Source of the DNA: Gymnothorax reevesii
Taxonomy: Eukaryota; Chordata; Actinopteri; Anguilliformes; Muraenidae
Reading direction: 5' to 3'
Assembly: GCA_029721435.1 (NCBI GenBank)
Contig: CM056583.1
Coordinates: 51,873,620-51,937,619, forward strand
DNA length: 64,000 nucleotides
This document shows, piece after piece, positions 24,331-36,260 of this stretch (its first letter is position 1; the number at the start of each line of letters is the position of its first letter). The notes below the pieces were generated by a model. It was not told where the DNA came from, searched no databases, and saw only the letters and a program-made list of their open reading frames with translations. The position numbers and the translations under genes are program-made.

Positions 24331-27300
24331 AGTTGATGGAGAAGAGATGGTGCGGGTGCAGCACTGAATCACTGTTTCCTCTGATGAACTGTTCATTCTC
24401 TTCAAGACAGACTCAATTTCAGTCTTAATCAGTTCAGGCAATGAATTGACATTCAACTTATGAACTTAAAGGGAGATTATGGCTTTTTTTCCTTGGTGAA
24501 TGTACTTACTTTCAGTTCATTTTCTGACTGGTCTGAGCTGATCTGGGTAATGACTCAAGCAGCCAATTCATGCCCTTAGTTGTATCTGATGTTTTAGTGG
24601 TTCTCTGGAGCACTGGCTACATCTTACGTTGGCCCCTGTGGACCCACTGCTCAAGGTCATGGAAAGGTTATTCACGGTAGTCTTGCTCTGTAGTGATCTA
24701 AATTTTGCAATTTCAAACATGTCAAGAAGGGACCCCCTCTGGCTGTGATTGACATAACACCTCAACACCAGAAGAATAGGCATGGCCTGCTATCCCCTAA
24801 TGTCCTGAAGTGGCCCTAGCTGCTTGGACTAACTGCCAGAAGATACTCTCTTTGGTTTTGTCCCGGAAGAAATAGCAACGTTCACTGTGTAGAACATTGC
24901 TTGCTGTTAGACAGTGCAGGAAGTCTGGTATGGTTTTATTTTTTTTGCGATCTGTAAATACTGTCGGGATGCTTTGCCGGTGAGTTAGCGGCCGCGGTCT
25001 GAGCAGAACAATGGGTCGCTCTGTGTTCCTGCTTATTCCTGTGGTTCCCATTGAGATTCTGGATCCGGAGCCTCCGACCTCATCTAAATGAGTTCCTTTT
25101 TTATTTGTGGTTTTGACTCAGAAGTCAACAGGGTTCACTTGGAGCTTTAAGACTCCTGGCTGGACTTTTTTAGCAAGGGGTCTTTTAAGTAACGTCCAGT
25201 TTTCTATATCGTCACACAAGTGTTGATAGGTGGGCGGTAATGTGACAAATTACCGCCAGTTATACATTCATCCTGCAAATGTAACAGTGTTCTTCTGTTC
25301 TTCAGACTGAAGTTTTGCTGGACATGATGGTGAATCCTTTCTTTACCTGACAATTTGCCCTTCATACTAATCTCTTGGTTCAGGAATACTGAAACCAGGC
25401 ATTCAAGCATATTTTTCTATCCAAACATAAATTTACTAATTAATGGCTTATCTTTCATCCTATTTGTCAATCAGATATGATTAGATGGAAAGGGTTAAAT
25501 GACTAGCAGTACTACTGGCTTTGAGAATCAGATTTAGGCATTCCTGCTTTATAACATGTCATTGTCATCATTCTTGGTTGAATTTTGATCATTTTTCAAT
25601 GATGGCAATAAAATATATGGGTTCAGTATTTTAAAACCAACCAAGAATCATTCCTATGCGAAGGAAAAATTGTGTTCGCTTCATTGTCTCATGAATTTTA
25701 AGCAAAGCCCATTAGGTGGCTGGTGATGAAGCACGCTATCACTTCAGATGCATCCTCACAGCAGTTGGACAATCTCTCGTATTTCTGCCATAACCTTTCG
25801 CCACTTGGTAACAGAGTAGTTCTCGGGGTAGCCTCGTTTTCGGGAGATGGAGGGCAGTTGGACACGCTCCACAGCAAAGGATAAAAATAATTGGCCCCTA
25901 TTCATCAGAGTGGCACCTGTAAGCCCTGTGGGAGCTGAGGGTGAGGATGGCAGCAAAGGAGAGTGAGGGGAAACCCGCAGTGTCTTGTGATGATGAGGTT
26001 ACAATGGCAGATGAGGGAAGGTAGGTGGTGGCGGGTCAGGGTAGTTGGGGGGGGTGGGGCTTGGGATGACCTTCTGACTGGCTGATGGACTGAGTTTTTG
26101 GAGAAGGTTGTGGGCAGTAAACCAGGTACAGTTCCTGTGTAAGTATCCCGCAGGTGTGCTGGGACAGCGGGGGGCCACGTTCAGGTCGCATCCAAGATGA
26201 TTATTATGCTAGAAATACACTCGCTGGACTATAAAGTCTTCATTTGCCAAGATTTTTTCGCAGAACTGTGTGCTTTAGGCCCAGCAGAGGCTGTTCTGAG
26301 GGTGAAACGTCCCATTTATTTTGTGTGCCATCCGGGACTGAACTGCACTGACCTGGTTCGTCCTTGCAATTTATTGTAAAATCGTCTTTGGTCTGAGGGT
26401 TAATATGCTCTGCATCTTTCAGCATAGGATTGGCTATACTTTTATTTCCTGCGCACTTGAAAAAAGCGTCGTGTGGAAAACGGTTAACTGAGTTCTGTCC
26501 GTCATGCCCAGTTGAAGATGTACACGATGTATTGTCGAGGAAGGAAGAGGGAAAATATGTGTTCCCCCATTCTCCCACAGATTTCTCTTTGACTTAATTG
26601 TTTATATTAGCTCCACAAAAACAATCAAAACAAAAGAAGAAAATTCTTTCATGAAAGCCTGGAAAGGGCTCAAGTAGCAGGATCTCTACAGCTGATCATT
26701 TCCCCATAGATTGACATTTTTGTCACAGCCTTTATTGTGGTGAGGGAAGTCTGTGAACTTAAGGAGACCAGTTAATGGCAGGGTAAGCAGGGCACATTTG
26801 GGTCAGCTGCACTCTGTTTAGATGGGTTGGGAACTAGTCTTTTTGTCGGGGGGGGAGCGCGGGATGTCTGGCCAGAAGTCGTTTTTGGCAGGGAGATCTA
26901 CATCTGTCCCTCGGAAAGAAAGCCTCCCGACAGTCTGCACATGTGTATCCTCTTTTTCGTCTGCGCACAACTTTTACTTTGTGTCTTAAAATCCGCTTCC
27001 TTCGGTTTGTTTGATGCTTACTTCACTCGCTTTGTGGCCAGTGCTCACTCAGTACTGCTGTTCATTTTCGGGGCCCTTTCTGGTATGTTATAGCCAGCTA
27101 CAGTGCATTGTGGGGTGGCATGAGTAACACAGCGCCTTTCCATTCGCCGTTGTTGCTTTGTCTTCCCTCAATGAAATTCACTAGATTTTGGCCCTTATCA
27201 TTAGTCTTCCACATATGTAAATTCCAAGCGCAGTCCTGGAGACCAGAAGCATGTGTTTTTTTGAGTTGACCAAATCTCAAATTCAGACCAAAGTAATCAG

Positions 27301-30300
27301 GTTTGGTGAGCTGGTTGCAGGATAAACAGCATTAAGTAATCAGTTAACCACAGGGTGGTCACGAAAGCAAGCTCTGTGGATGTCCCTGCTCAGGGTGGAA
27401 GACTCTTTGACTTCTGGCATTCATTATAAAATAACTTCAGCAGCTTTCTTTCTGTTTTTGTCTCCTTATCTACATGGAATTTGAAATATAAAGAGGCTCA
27501 TGCTCAGTGCTCTGTTGCTGAACAAATGTATTTTAGATGGCCAAATTGAGTCAGTTGAGTAAATAAGTAATCTTTTCTACAGTGTCGATGGCCAGGATAC
27601 CCTGTGCACAATCCTACAGTAAAATCAGTGGCAAACCACAGCACTGAACCCTGGGCCTTCAATAGAACCATAGGACCACACTTGGCAATAAACAATTACA
27701 CAAAGCCATGGAAATATTACCCTGTGTCATATGTAAGTTCAGCATATTAACGGTTTATCTGCCCAATATGGCTGCACAAGGCCAACCAGGCTGAAAAGCA
27801 GGCAGACGAAGCTGGTTTCATGAATCACTGCATTTAATTAGGTGGCTTGTAAAATATCTGGATTATCTTGTGAAATCAAATGATATCAGCAAATCATGTT
27901 GTCTTATTAAAATACATACAATATATGTTTACCTGGAATGAAAGTAAAATTATGTGGAATATTCTTTAATTAAAGATGGGTCTGGTCCAAATTCAGTGTG
28001 TTTTGAGATTTTTATTTATTTTTTTAATTTTATCTTTGACACAATTTAATTTCCATGTAGAGTTAAAGGTCAAATGCAAAGGTACTCCTAACATTTGCCC
28101 ATTTATAGTCAGGAATATTTGTCTTAATATCAATAAACATGAAGTTTTTTGGACTGACACTTGTCCTGCCGTGGAATATGGACAAATGAAACCGATCAGA
28201 GATGACTCTTCAATTAGAATGTATGGAAACTGCTCAGAGGGCTTCGGAAACTGTGGCCTCTTTGCCTGAATGGATGGTTTGTAAGTGGCAGATGTTGGTG
28301 CGGCTGACAAACCAAGCGTAAGCTGAAAAGGGAGTCAAAATCTGTGATCTAGAAGCTTGCAGATGTCTGAGTTGAAGACGCTTCCTCAGATGTTAGCTTA
28401 TCTTATTCTGATTTGGTTCAGGTCATCCCTGGTCTGATCCAAACTGCTTGTCACATTTTCTAACTTAGACTTTCAAAAAAAGTAGCGACTGATATTTTCG
28501 CTGTGTTAGCTAATCCAACGAGCTACCAAAAGTGATTAGCAAGCTGTTGGTTTAGGCTATTTGCAGTAGTAAGCTACTCTAGACCTACTAATTGTGTCTT
28601 TCACGGCATAGCCTCTGGGACAGTTTTTGATCGATTAAATGAGCTTTGGGTAGCAACATGATGACCAATTGCACTGAATTCACGACCCCATTACATCCTT
28701 GAATCCGTCTCACTAGGAAGTTATACTTTTTGAGACAATCTTTATATGCCATTAGCCGGTCGTTGCAGGTCACTGCCTTGAGCTGTCCTGAATTATCATG
28801 GCAAAAATTTGAATCATTGCTAGAATCTCAGTTTAACAGTTGAACAGATGAATTCGCATCGGTCACATGTGGTATCTTCTTTCTCTTAAGAGTTGCACTG
28901 AAGTGAAAGTATGGAAAGGGTACTGTGAAGCAGTGCTGTTGCACTAATTCCTCAGCCAATCACTTTGTTGCTTGTTAACTAATCTACGATGCTGTGCTGT
29001 TGATGACAAATCAAGGGAGAGCTCTGAATGCAGAGGGGCATTCAGTGATAACACAGGAGGGAAAAAAACAGCAACTGATATCTTAATTTTTGTGGAGGAA
29101 TATCACTGCATTAGGCATATGACGCTTTAGGCCTTTTTATACTCACTTGTAAGACATACAGTATGTCGACAGACGTCAAGAAAAGTTTTGGATGACACCG
29201 ATGCTATTATGCTTAAAGTGTTGGAAGAAGTCTGCAGTGCGAACTGACATCTCTGCGGTAATTATATTATTGTTATGTTATAACCATAACAAACCGATTT
29301 TTTTGCAGATGCTATTCTCGACAATCACCAAACTCTCGGTCCATCCAGCCAGTGAAAATATGCAGCAACCAATGATACTGCGCAAATTTAAAGATTTGAC
29401 AGGTGCAAGACAGTGATGGAAGACACCTTTTTTGTCTCTTATATATTATTTTGGTCGTCAGACACTGTCGACAGACACATGCCTTCCAAGTACATAACAG
29501 TAACTTTTTGTAACTTTTAGCAAAAACACCTCGAGACTTAAAGTTTTCAGGAAATTATTGTGCGATCTGCACAGGAAGAGAAATGCTCACATTCAGGAAA
29601 AGAGTTAGCTTGTCTTTTGTATTACAGGTTTCCAACATCCACGATCAATTCTCCAGGAATCTCAGTGGAAGTCAGTAGAAGAGGCGCTTTTGCACACTCA
29701 GGAACAATTGAACTTTCCCAATCTCCTGTGTTTTTGCTACCCCCTGACTCTGAAACTAACTTCATAACACAGGAAATAAAAATCAGACGCACATTTCCAG
29801 GGGGCATGTGGAAACTGTTTGTATTCTGCTGACCCTTGACCTCTCACCCCTGACCTCTGGGCTCCTCTTCAACTTACCCTATTCTTGTTCTTTTCCTCTC
29901 TCCTCTGACTGTTTCTCCATTGCCCTTGTCCTGCGGGCCCAGCACAACAGAATGTAGGGATGCGTATTTTCTTTTAATCAATAATCTGAAGCAGATGGGC
30001 TTATGAAAAGAAATAAAAGTATGCAGCATTATGAAAGGGAAAAATATCCCTGGGACACTGTCTAATTACATCTGTTTGTTTTTCTCTGTGTGAGGGCAGG
30101 GGGAGTACATAGATTTTTTTTTTGATGGATTTATTCTTTTAAATATCTCAGTCAATAGGAAAATATTATTAAAGGAAAGACAAACTATTCTTCAAAAGTT
30201 TGAACATCAGAAGGGGATTTGCACTGTAATGAGAATGGAGGCTTTTTGCGCTGACTTTTCTAGTCAATGACTTTATTTTTTAACTACAACAACTGGGATA

Positions 30301-30396
30301 ATGATGAGTGGTGTGTGTATGGTAACTAAATAAAATGTCCATATTTTCAGTAAGAAATTGTGTTGACTAAACTAGACAGTTTGAGATTTTTGTTAT

Positions 30397-30418
30397 TGTT
30401 GTTGTTGTTGTTGTTGTT
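30397..30418. repeat. (GTT)n microsatellite
   Basis: Seven GTT triplets in a T-rich context. Confidence 0.9.
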
Positions 30419-30477
30419 ATTTTCCTGAAACCATTTGTGTCTATCGTACCATAATATTTGACTTTATAAAGGAAAGG

Positions 30478-31145
30478 AAGGCTTAATTGTGTCGCACACT
30501 TTCATACCTTTGAGTAATTCAAAGTGCTTCACACAGGCATAAAAGATGCAGACATAGGTGAAAAGACACAGGAGAAATAAAAGGTTAAACAATGTCAATG
30601 CGTATGAAAGGCTAAGCCAGTAAATGTGGCAAACACAGAACAATAAGTGAACAATAGAGTTCACAGTTGCCCAAGGTGCTGTGAGACTGAAATGTGTTTG
30701 AAAATAGAAGTGCTTTTGAATCTAGATTTGAATGTGGTTAGAGTTTGGTCACATCAAATATCAACAGGGAGTTTGTTCCATCTGTGAGTAGCATGATGAC
30801 TAAATGCTGTATCACCTTGTTCGGTTTTAACTAGAAGCCAAACTGACCCTAATAATCAAAGCAACCTGCTAGGTTTGTATTGAGGCAGGTCAGACGTGTC
30901 TGTTTGGTCTAAACCTTTGAGTGATTTAAAATGAGCAGCAACAACTTAAAGTGAATTCTGTTATTAACTGGGAGTCAGGGCAAAGATGGGATAATTGGAG
31001 TAATTCAATCAAATTTTCTGGTCAAAGCGCAGTAAAAGCTAGCGTCTGAATCAATTAAAATATTAAGAATTATTTTAAGACCTGTGGAATTCAGGTGAGC
31101 ATTTACTCAAAATCTTTCATCGAAGACTCCAAAAAAGCATTGACA
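30478..31145. repeat. old interspersed repeat, left part (split by the element at 31146)
   Basis: The sequence resembles the common fish dispersed repeat with a CAAAGTGCTTCACA motif, a GTTTGTTCCATCTGTGAGTA block and a later AATTGAACCCTGGAGCAAT block. The last part occurs at 32750-32890, on the other side of the TIR element, so the two pieces are one repeat divided by a younger insertion. The family is not named with confidence. Confidence 0.5.
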
Positions 31146-31545
31146 CAATGGGCTCTAATTTCTTGGCGCAGAGTGGCGTAGCATGGCGCAGGCCACGCAG
31201 TGGTAATTTCGCCCGGTGCAGTCTGCGCAGTGGTAATTTTGTGCGGTACAACACCGTGCGCGGCCACTTTGGCAATTTGGTAGACGGACGAGCTCCGAGA
31301 TGGGTGTGGCGGCGTATTAGGGGGAGGTGTCACATATTCATCATGACGCAGTGACAATTTTGTGGCAAAAGGCTCCACGGAAAGTGCGCAGAGAGCTCGC
31401 CTGCTCCAACTTGGTTTACTTTCTGTGCTGTGGTAATTTGGCTGACCGACACACAGTGCGCATACGTCACCGAAACCTCACAGGCAGGTTTCCAGAATGT
31501 CATGTCTTTGACTGCAAATACCCCTGTCTGCAACGTAGAGAGAGA

Positions 31546-31549
<4 letters not shown>

Positions 31550-31577
<28 letters not shown>
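31550..31577. repeat. (AG)n microsatellite
   Basis: About fourteen AG dinucleotides. Confidence 0.95.
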
Positions 31578-31659
31578 TGTGTGCATGTGAGTGCGTGTGT
31601 AGGCTAAGTGGGTATGTGTCCTTCAGCTGCTTTCACACCGAATGCGAAACGATTTTTTT

Positions 31660-31758
31660 GCACGACAGATTACATTCAAAGTCAATGCAAAGACGCGAAT
31701 ACACGCAAAACGTGTGCATTCACGTCTTTGCATTGACTTTGAATGTAATCTATCGTGC
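31660..31758. repeat. near-perfect hairpin, about 41-bp arms
   Basis: The arm GCACGACAGATTACATTCAA...GACGCGAAT (31660-31700) is inverted at 31718-31758 with one or two mismatches. The loop contains ACACG...CGTGT, which extends the stem. It is probably a foldback MITE inside the larger element. Confidence 0.85.
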
Positions 31759-31834
31759 AGAAAATTCTTTTTAGGGTCCAGAGTGTGGACGCGGCTTTAG
31801 AAACACACCCTGATCTGGGCTACATTTATCTAAA

Positions 31835-31836
<2 letters not shown>

Positions 31837-31866
<30 letters not shown>
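31837..31866. repeat. (ATT)n microsatellite
   Basis: About ten ATT triplets. Confidence 0.95.
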
Positions 31867-31867
<1 letters not shown>

Positions 31868-32719
31868 TTTTATTGTTGTGTACTATTAGCCTACTAAAGG
31901 TACTCTATAGGCTTACACAGCTGTTAAGTGCACCCCTTGATTTCTTCTGATTGCAGCAGGGCTATGCAATTGGGCAAATGTTGACTCAAGTTCCTGTTTT
32001 CTTATATTACGTGTTCATCAGCATAATTAACTATTGTACGTAATAAATCCACATGTATTTATTGGCAATTTTTCATTTCATTAGCTCACAAATAATGTAT
32101 TGTTGATTCCCTCTTTATAATCGCACAATATTATGAAATGGCCTCACATTTGCACTGCCTTGAAAAAAGCAGCAGCCATGGTTCTAGGGGGGTTTAGAAT
32201 TCCGTGGCTGCCTTTGCATCAGCAGACCATGGAGGTCTGTTCGCGTGACCATATACTCGGCCACTGCAAGCTTGAACCTCCTGGACCAGAACATCAGCTT
32301 CCTCCTGGCTGAAGTTTGGCTGTCTGGTGTTGCTGCTGTGTCCCACATCCATGTCGAAAGAAATTTGCAATGCACCTCACCCACAGCGCTTTTAGAGGTG
32401 AGGAGAGGAGCTCATTTGAAGATTTGACTCGGCTGTGTTAAATCTACTCGCGCCTTCTCTCCTCCCTCTTTGCCACTGGCACCAGCAGGAGGGACGGACA
32501 CGGGACAGAGGAGTACTTGCGCCGGGCACGAAATTGCAAAATGCGCCTGGATACACCCCGTTGGCATGGCGCTCCCCCCATCCGCCGCGCTTGCGCCTGG
32601 TCAACGAATTTAGAGCCCATTGAGTTAATGTCCATAATCAGAATAAGTAAATTTGTGAGTTGTTTGCAAAACCTTAGGTTGGCCACTTTATTTTCCTTCA
32701 TGATTACAATTCATAGCCT

Positions 32720-32890
32720 ATTCATAGTGTATGGAGGTTGAATAACAGAGGCCCAAGAATTGAACCCTGGAGCAATCCACATGCCACATTGATTTTCTTT
32801 GGTTGATATTCCAATTGTGACAAAGCAGTCTCTTCTTTTAAATAAGATAATAAGAAATGAACCAATTTAGGACTGCTGGAAATTCTATGC
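32720..32890. repeat. old interspersed repeat, right part
   Basis: This continues the repeat broken at 31145. It has GAGGCCCAAGAATTGAACCC, a CACATGCCACATTGAT block and a conserved AATGAACCAATTTAGGACTG end. Confidence 0.5.
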
Positions 32891-33093
32891 AGACCCCTTG
32901 CATATCTGTGGAGGCACAGTTGACAGAGATGGGTACTTGTGCATTATGAAAAACCATGTGCCTTCTAGCTGTCATCTTTTTCAGGGATGCTTCTGTTTGT
33001 TCAAGCAGGACTACACCAATCCATACTCTGAATGTATTACCATAGCGTTACTCTGTAGTCACAGAGCACAGGTACTTGACTGGCCTGCCTGAA
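32890..33093 (+). pseudogene. Tc1-like transposase fragment
   Basis: The frame reads GGTVDRDGYLCIMKNHVPSS, then LFQGCFCLFKQDYTNPYS (the usual LFQQDNAKPHS region, with the catalytic Asp in QD) and HRAQVLDWPA, where it stops. It lacks both ends and any inverted repeats, so it is a scrap of a different Tc1 lineage from the element at 17327. Confidence 0.8.
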
Positions 33094-33440
33094 GCATGAA
33101 CTTGACAACAGAGACTACTGACTTGCTCAGGAATTGAGATTGTAGGTCACATGAACTTACGATCACTTTTATTTTGTCGAAAATCGAAGTAGAGGAGAGG
33201 GGAAAGCCTCGTTGATCTGATGTAGAGGGTAGTTAAGTAACCAAATTGGAGTGAATTTTACAGGAGTTTGAACAGGACTCTGTATTATGAACATGTTGAT
33301 ATCTGGGTTTCTGCTCTCTGGATGTGAGCATTACCACACATCATTTTAACACTCCATTTTAATGGCAACACTGTAATAACTACTGTTCTTACGTAAGCAA
33401 CTGTGAGAGTGCATGTCTATTCCTGTTATGAACCTTGCAG

Positions 33441-33550
33441 GACTCCGAAAAGAAGGGCTTCATGAACAAGCTGTATGCCATTCAGGATGTTTGCATCAGT
33501 GTACAGAACGCTCTGGACGAAGTGGCTTCGTATGGAGAGAGGATAAAGAA
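33441..33550 (+). CDS. mctp1: mctp1 exon: cytosolic linker before the second membrane segment
   Basis: The exon is 110 nt with acceptor TTGCAG and donor GTGAGT; it starts in phase 0 and ends two bases into a codon. It encodes DSEKKGFMNKLYAIQDVCIS, then VQNALDEVASYGERIK and the first two bases of an Asn codon. This matches the strongly conserved MCTP linker between the acidic loop and the last membrane span. Joined to 35969 it restores Asn and the frame. Confidence 0.95.
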
Positions 33551-33589
33551 GTGAGTGATCACACCTCCCAAAGCACCACCTTTATTTTC

Positions 33590-34060
33590 TTTAATACTAC
33601 AGTCATCCAAAGCATGTCAGGCAAAATTTTGCTGCCTCACAGGGACTATTTAGCAATACTAAAGTCTAACAGGGTCTGTCAAGCTTAATACTAGCGGCTC
33701 AGGGACTATCAAGCTTAATAATATCGTGTAACAGGGACTGTCAAGATTGATACTTCGGCCTTTTAGGGTTTCTGAAGCCTAATACTACTGCCTTACTAGG
33801 ACTATCAATCTTCATACTATAGCCAGCCTGGGACTGTCAACCTTATTACTACATCCTTTCATATCATGCTGATTAATACAGCCTTACAGGGACTATCATG
33901 CTTAATACTACAGCCTTTCAAGGACTAGAAGACTTGAAAATGTGGTCTTAAATTGGCTTTCAAGCTTACAGCCTTATGGAAAATGTACGCCATTACTGGT
34001 GATACTAAACTTAACAAAACCGCCATACTGGGACATTCAGGTGATACAATGGGCTTACAG
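33590..34060. repeat. degenerate minisatellite, unit about 33-36 bp
   Basis: Imperfect tandem copies of a unit like ACAGGGACTATCAAGCTTAA followed by TACTACAGCCTT repeat about a dozen times, beginning only about 40 nt after the exon end at 33550. Copies differ by substitutions and short indels. Confidence 0.85.
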
Positions 34061-34445
34061 GGGCTGTATAGCTTAAAGGGACATTATCATGGTACAAGTC
34101 ATACTCTATAGCTGCATAAATATACAAAATCATGTTTTGAACATTTTTCTTTTGGGGTCATCCTTTCAAATTGTTTAGATGTTTTTATAAGTTTATGGAA
34201 CACGCCTTGATGAGGATATACCGCGAGGGGCGCTGTAAATAGTGACATCATCGCAGCTCACAATGGCTGTCATTTTCATCTGTATTGCATTCACGCATTA
34301 TGCATTGCGATGATAATACTTGAACATTACACATCTTTTGTCTGATATCCGCCTATTAAAACAAATCGCCTGCCTCGAAAGAAAGCGGATAAGTTGGATT
34401 TCCTGCACCTAGACCTCGACTATGTCTGCATGACTGACTTACGAG

Positions 34446-35491
34446 CAGGGGCGGTCCTAGACCTGAAAAATTGGGGACAAATATCCATCCCTTTATTGAC
34501 ATCAATTAGTCCTGGCTAGTTTCAGATGACTTTCCTTTATTCGAACATTTTTCCAGTTTAAAGGGGAACTCAAGGCTAAATCATAATGCTGTTTGATACA
34601 AACATAATTGGTAAATAAACATTGTAAAATACAAAAATGTGGAATTTTTTTTTCAAAGACGAGATAAATTAGGTTTTATTCCCCCTAATTATTTGTTGTC
34701 TGCTTCAACGGTCGCATGATAATGACATAACATCGCCCAAGAATGACAAACCGTCGCTCTTCGCCTAGAGCTATGCGCTGTTACTGTATTGGATAGTGTA
34801 ATTGTCTCAGTCCATTATTTTATGACAAAAGATCGTTCAATATGGCCCATTGGCTAGTCGCAGGAGATGGTGGTTTAGTATTTTCTGAAATATGCGGGGT
34901 TGCTTCCTCTTTTAGAAAAATCAAGTGGCAATTGAAGACACAGCTTCTCTCCCCCATGCGATCTAACAGCGACAAAATAATGGGCTATATTCAGTACAGA
35001 AAAATATTTAATTATAATTAGGTCTATGTACTGGCACTCAGTAATGGTAAGTTTTTTCCAACAAGAGCGGCATTTCAGAACTCTTCAGCAAATGAAGGTA
35101 ATTCTGGTGACAAGTACGTGGTTTCGTACGTTTACATTTTCCGATCGGACAGCTGTCTATTTTTAACAGCAAGTTGCGTGACTGTCCTGCAAAAACAGTT
35201 GTACGTACTTGTCGCCAAAATTCTTCATTAATTAACAAATTAACTTAGCTGAGTGCCAGTGCATAGACCTACTTATAATTAAATTATTCTTCTGCACTGA
35301 ATGTAGCCCATTATTTTGTCGCTGTTTGTTTGCATGGGGGAGAGAAGCCATGTCTTCAATAGTCACTTGATTATTTTTAAATTGGAAAACCTGTTAATAA
35401 AAGAAAACCATTGAGCACTAGCTTGGACTAAGTGTTGTCAATAAATGGATGGATCTTTGCCTCCGAATTTTTAAGGTAAACGCCGGCCCTG
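34446..35491. mobile_element. nonautonomous hAT-like transposon (1.05 kb)
   Basis: The ends read CAGGGGCGGTCC (left) and GCCGGCCCTG (right), inverted and of hAT type (CAGGG...CCCTG). They are flanked by an 8-bp duplication with two mismatches, CTTACGAG (34438-34445) and CTTACAGG (35492-35499); 8 bp is the usual hAT target size. No transposase is present. Its centre is a long inverted repeat. Confidence 0.75.
34917..35372. repeat. long foldback, about 120-bp arms, inside the hAT-like element
   Basis: The arm starting TCAAGTGGCAATTGAAGACA (34920) and running to ACTGGCACTCAG (35040) is repeated in inverted form from CTGAGTGCCAGTGCATAGAC (35252) to CACTTGA (35368), with about 85-90% match by eye. 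The inner part also pairs in places (GACAAGTACGT on both sides). Confidence 0.85.
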
Positions 35492-35968
35492 CTTACAGGC
35501 GTACATGACAAATGACACAAACTCACTGTGCAGTACGGTAGCCTACTCCGGGGACATACATGATATTGGGAATCTTAGGAGTAAGCGGGATATGAAGTTT
35601 ATGAGTATATTTGTTAGTAAATATGTAATTTGAGTAAATTTTGCATTTGTTGTAAGCTTTATGTTGGCACTGAGCTTCATCACTCTATCACTTCATGATA
35701 CGCCGAAGTAGTTCTGAGTTGTTTCTCTATCAGTCCGTGGGGCAAGATAATATCCCTTACCCCATGGAGGTAATCGAGAAATGAGTCAAAATTACTTCAA
35801 ATCAATTCTTTTTTTTTTGAAAAAGGTGAGTTTTGTGAATGGGCTTTTAGTTTGCAAATGGGCCGCCACTGTACACTTGGCTTGGAACATCAGCGCTGGC
35901 AACTGAACTCACAACCTTTTTCATGGATCCTCTCTGAGTCTTTGCTGTCTGTCTGTCTATATTTACAG

Positions 35969-36078
35969 CACATTCAACTGGACTGTACCTTTCCTGAGCT
36001 GGCTGGCCATCGCAGCATTGTTTGTGGGCACCCTGGTCATGTACTTCATTCCCCTTAGATACATTGTGTTGGCCTGGG
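35969..36078 (+). CDS. mctp1: mctp1 exon encoding the second C-terminal transmembrane segment
   Basis: The exon is 110 nt with acceptor TTTACAG and donor GTGAGT. The first base completes an Asn codon and the last base opens a Gly codon. It encodes [20 protein letters not shown] and then [16 protein letters not shown], a hydrophobic span of about 25-30 residues that matches the second membrane segment of MCTP proteins. The two MCTP spans are thought to form a membrane anchor with both ends cytosolic. Confidence 0.95.
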
Positions 36079-36260
36079 GTGAGTACTAGGGGGTTTCCCC
36101 TATACCCCCTCTATCCTTCTGCAAATATAGAGGTACAGGTCATTATCTCTGTACCTCCTAGTTTACTCCAGAACCCTTAAACCCAACCACAAAGCCTGAT
36201 TCTGAAACCTAACCATCATGAAATTAATATACTGCCTTGCATAAAATACTGACTCTGCTA

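Larger units (their letters stand above)
31146..32622. mobile_element. DNA transposon with CAATGGGCTCTA inverted ends (about 1.48 kb)
   Basis: The left end CAATGGGCTCTAA and right end TTAGAGCCCATTG are inverted repeats. Just inside, both ends carry TTGGCGCA / TTGCGCCTGG-like GC-rich blocks. No clear target duplication was found. A minus-strand frame at 32184-32384 (including RRKLMFWSRRFKLAVAEYM) looks like a scrap of coding sequence, but I cannot place it. The element contains a perfect-stem hairpin (31660), a GA microsatellite and an ATT microsatellite. Confidence 0.6.
8797..33440 (+). other. mctp1: mctp1 intron (24.6 kb)
   Basis: The donor is GTAATT and the acceptor CTTGCAG. The intron holds a palindromic MITE (10139), a TTAA-flanked element (10766), a LINE split by a solo LTR (13350-15665), a small MITE (16221), a 146-bp tandem repeat (16792), a Tc1-like element (17327), a TIR element within an older repeat (30478-32890) and a Tc1 transposase scrap (32890). 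The stretches 8800-10130, 18930-24240, 24340-30390 and 33095-33440 show nothing I can assign beyond isolated GGGGTTAA-type ends (20899, 21329, 25489) and a TC microsatellite. Confidence 0.85.
33551..35968 (+). other. mctp1: mctp1 intron (2.4 kb)
   Basis: GT-AG intron filled by a minisatellite (33590-34060) and a hAT-like element (34446-35491). The stretches 34065-34445 and 35500-35960 look like an older unclassified repeat or plain intron, and I see no exon in them. Confidence 0.85.

Noticed and set aside
27976..28310. 97- and 105-codon overlapping frames on opposite strands
   Set aside because: Overlapping frames in AT-rich intron without any recognised domain.
34080..34440. AAAGGGACATTATCATGG-type start suggesting another TIR element with a partner at 34558 or 46482
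   Set aside because: No matching inverted end or duplication could be found.
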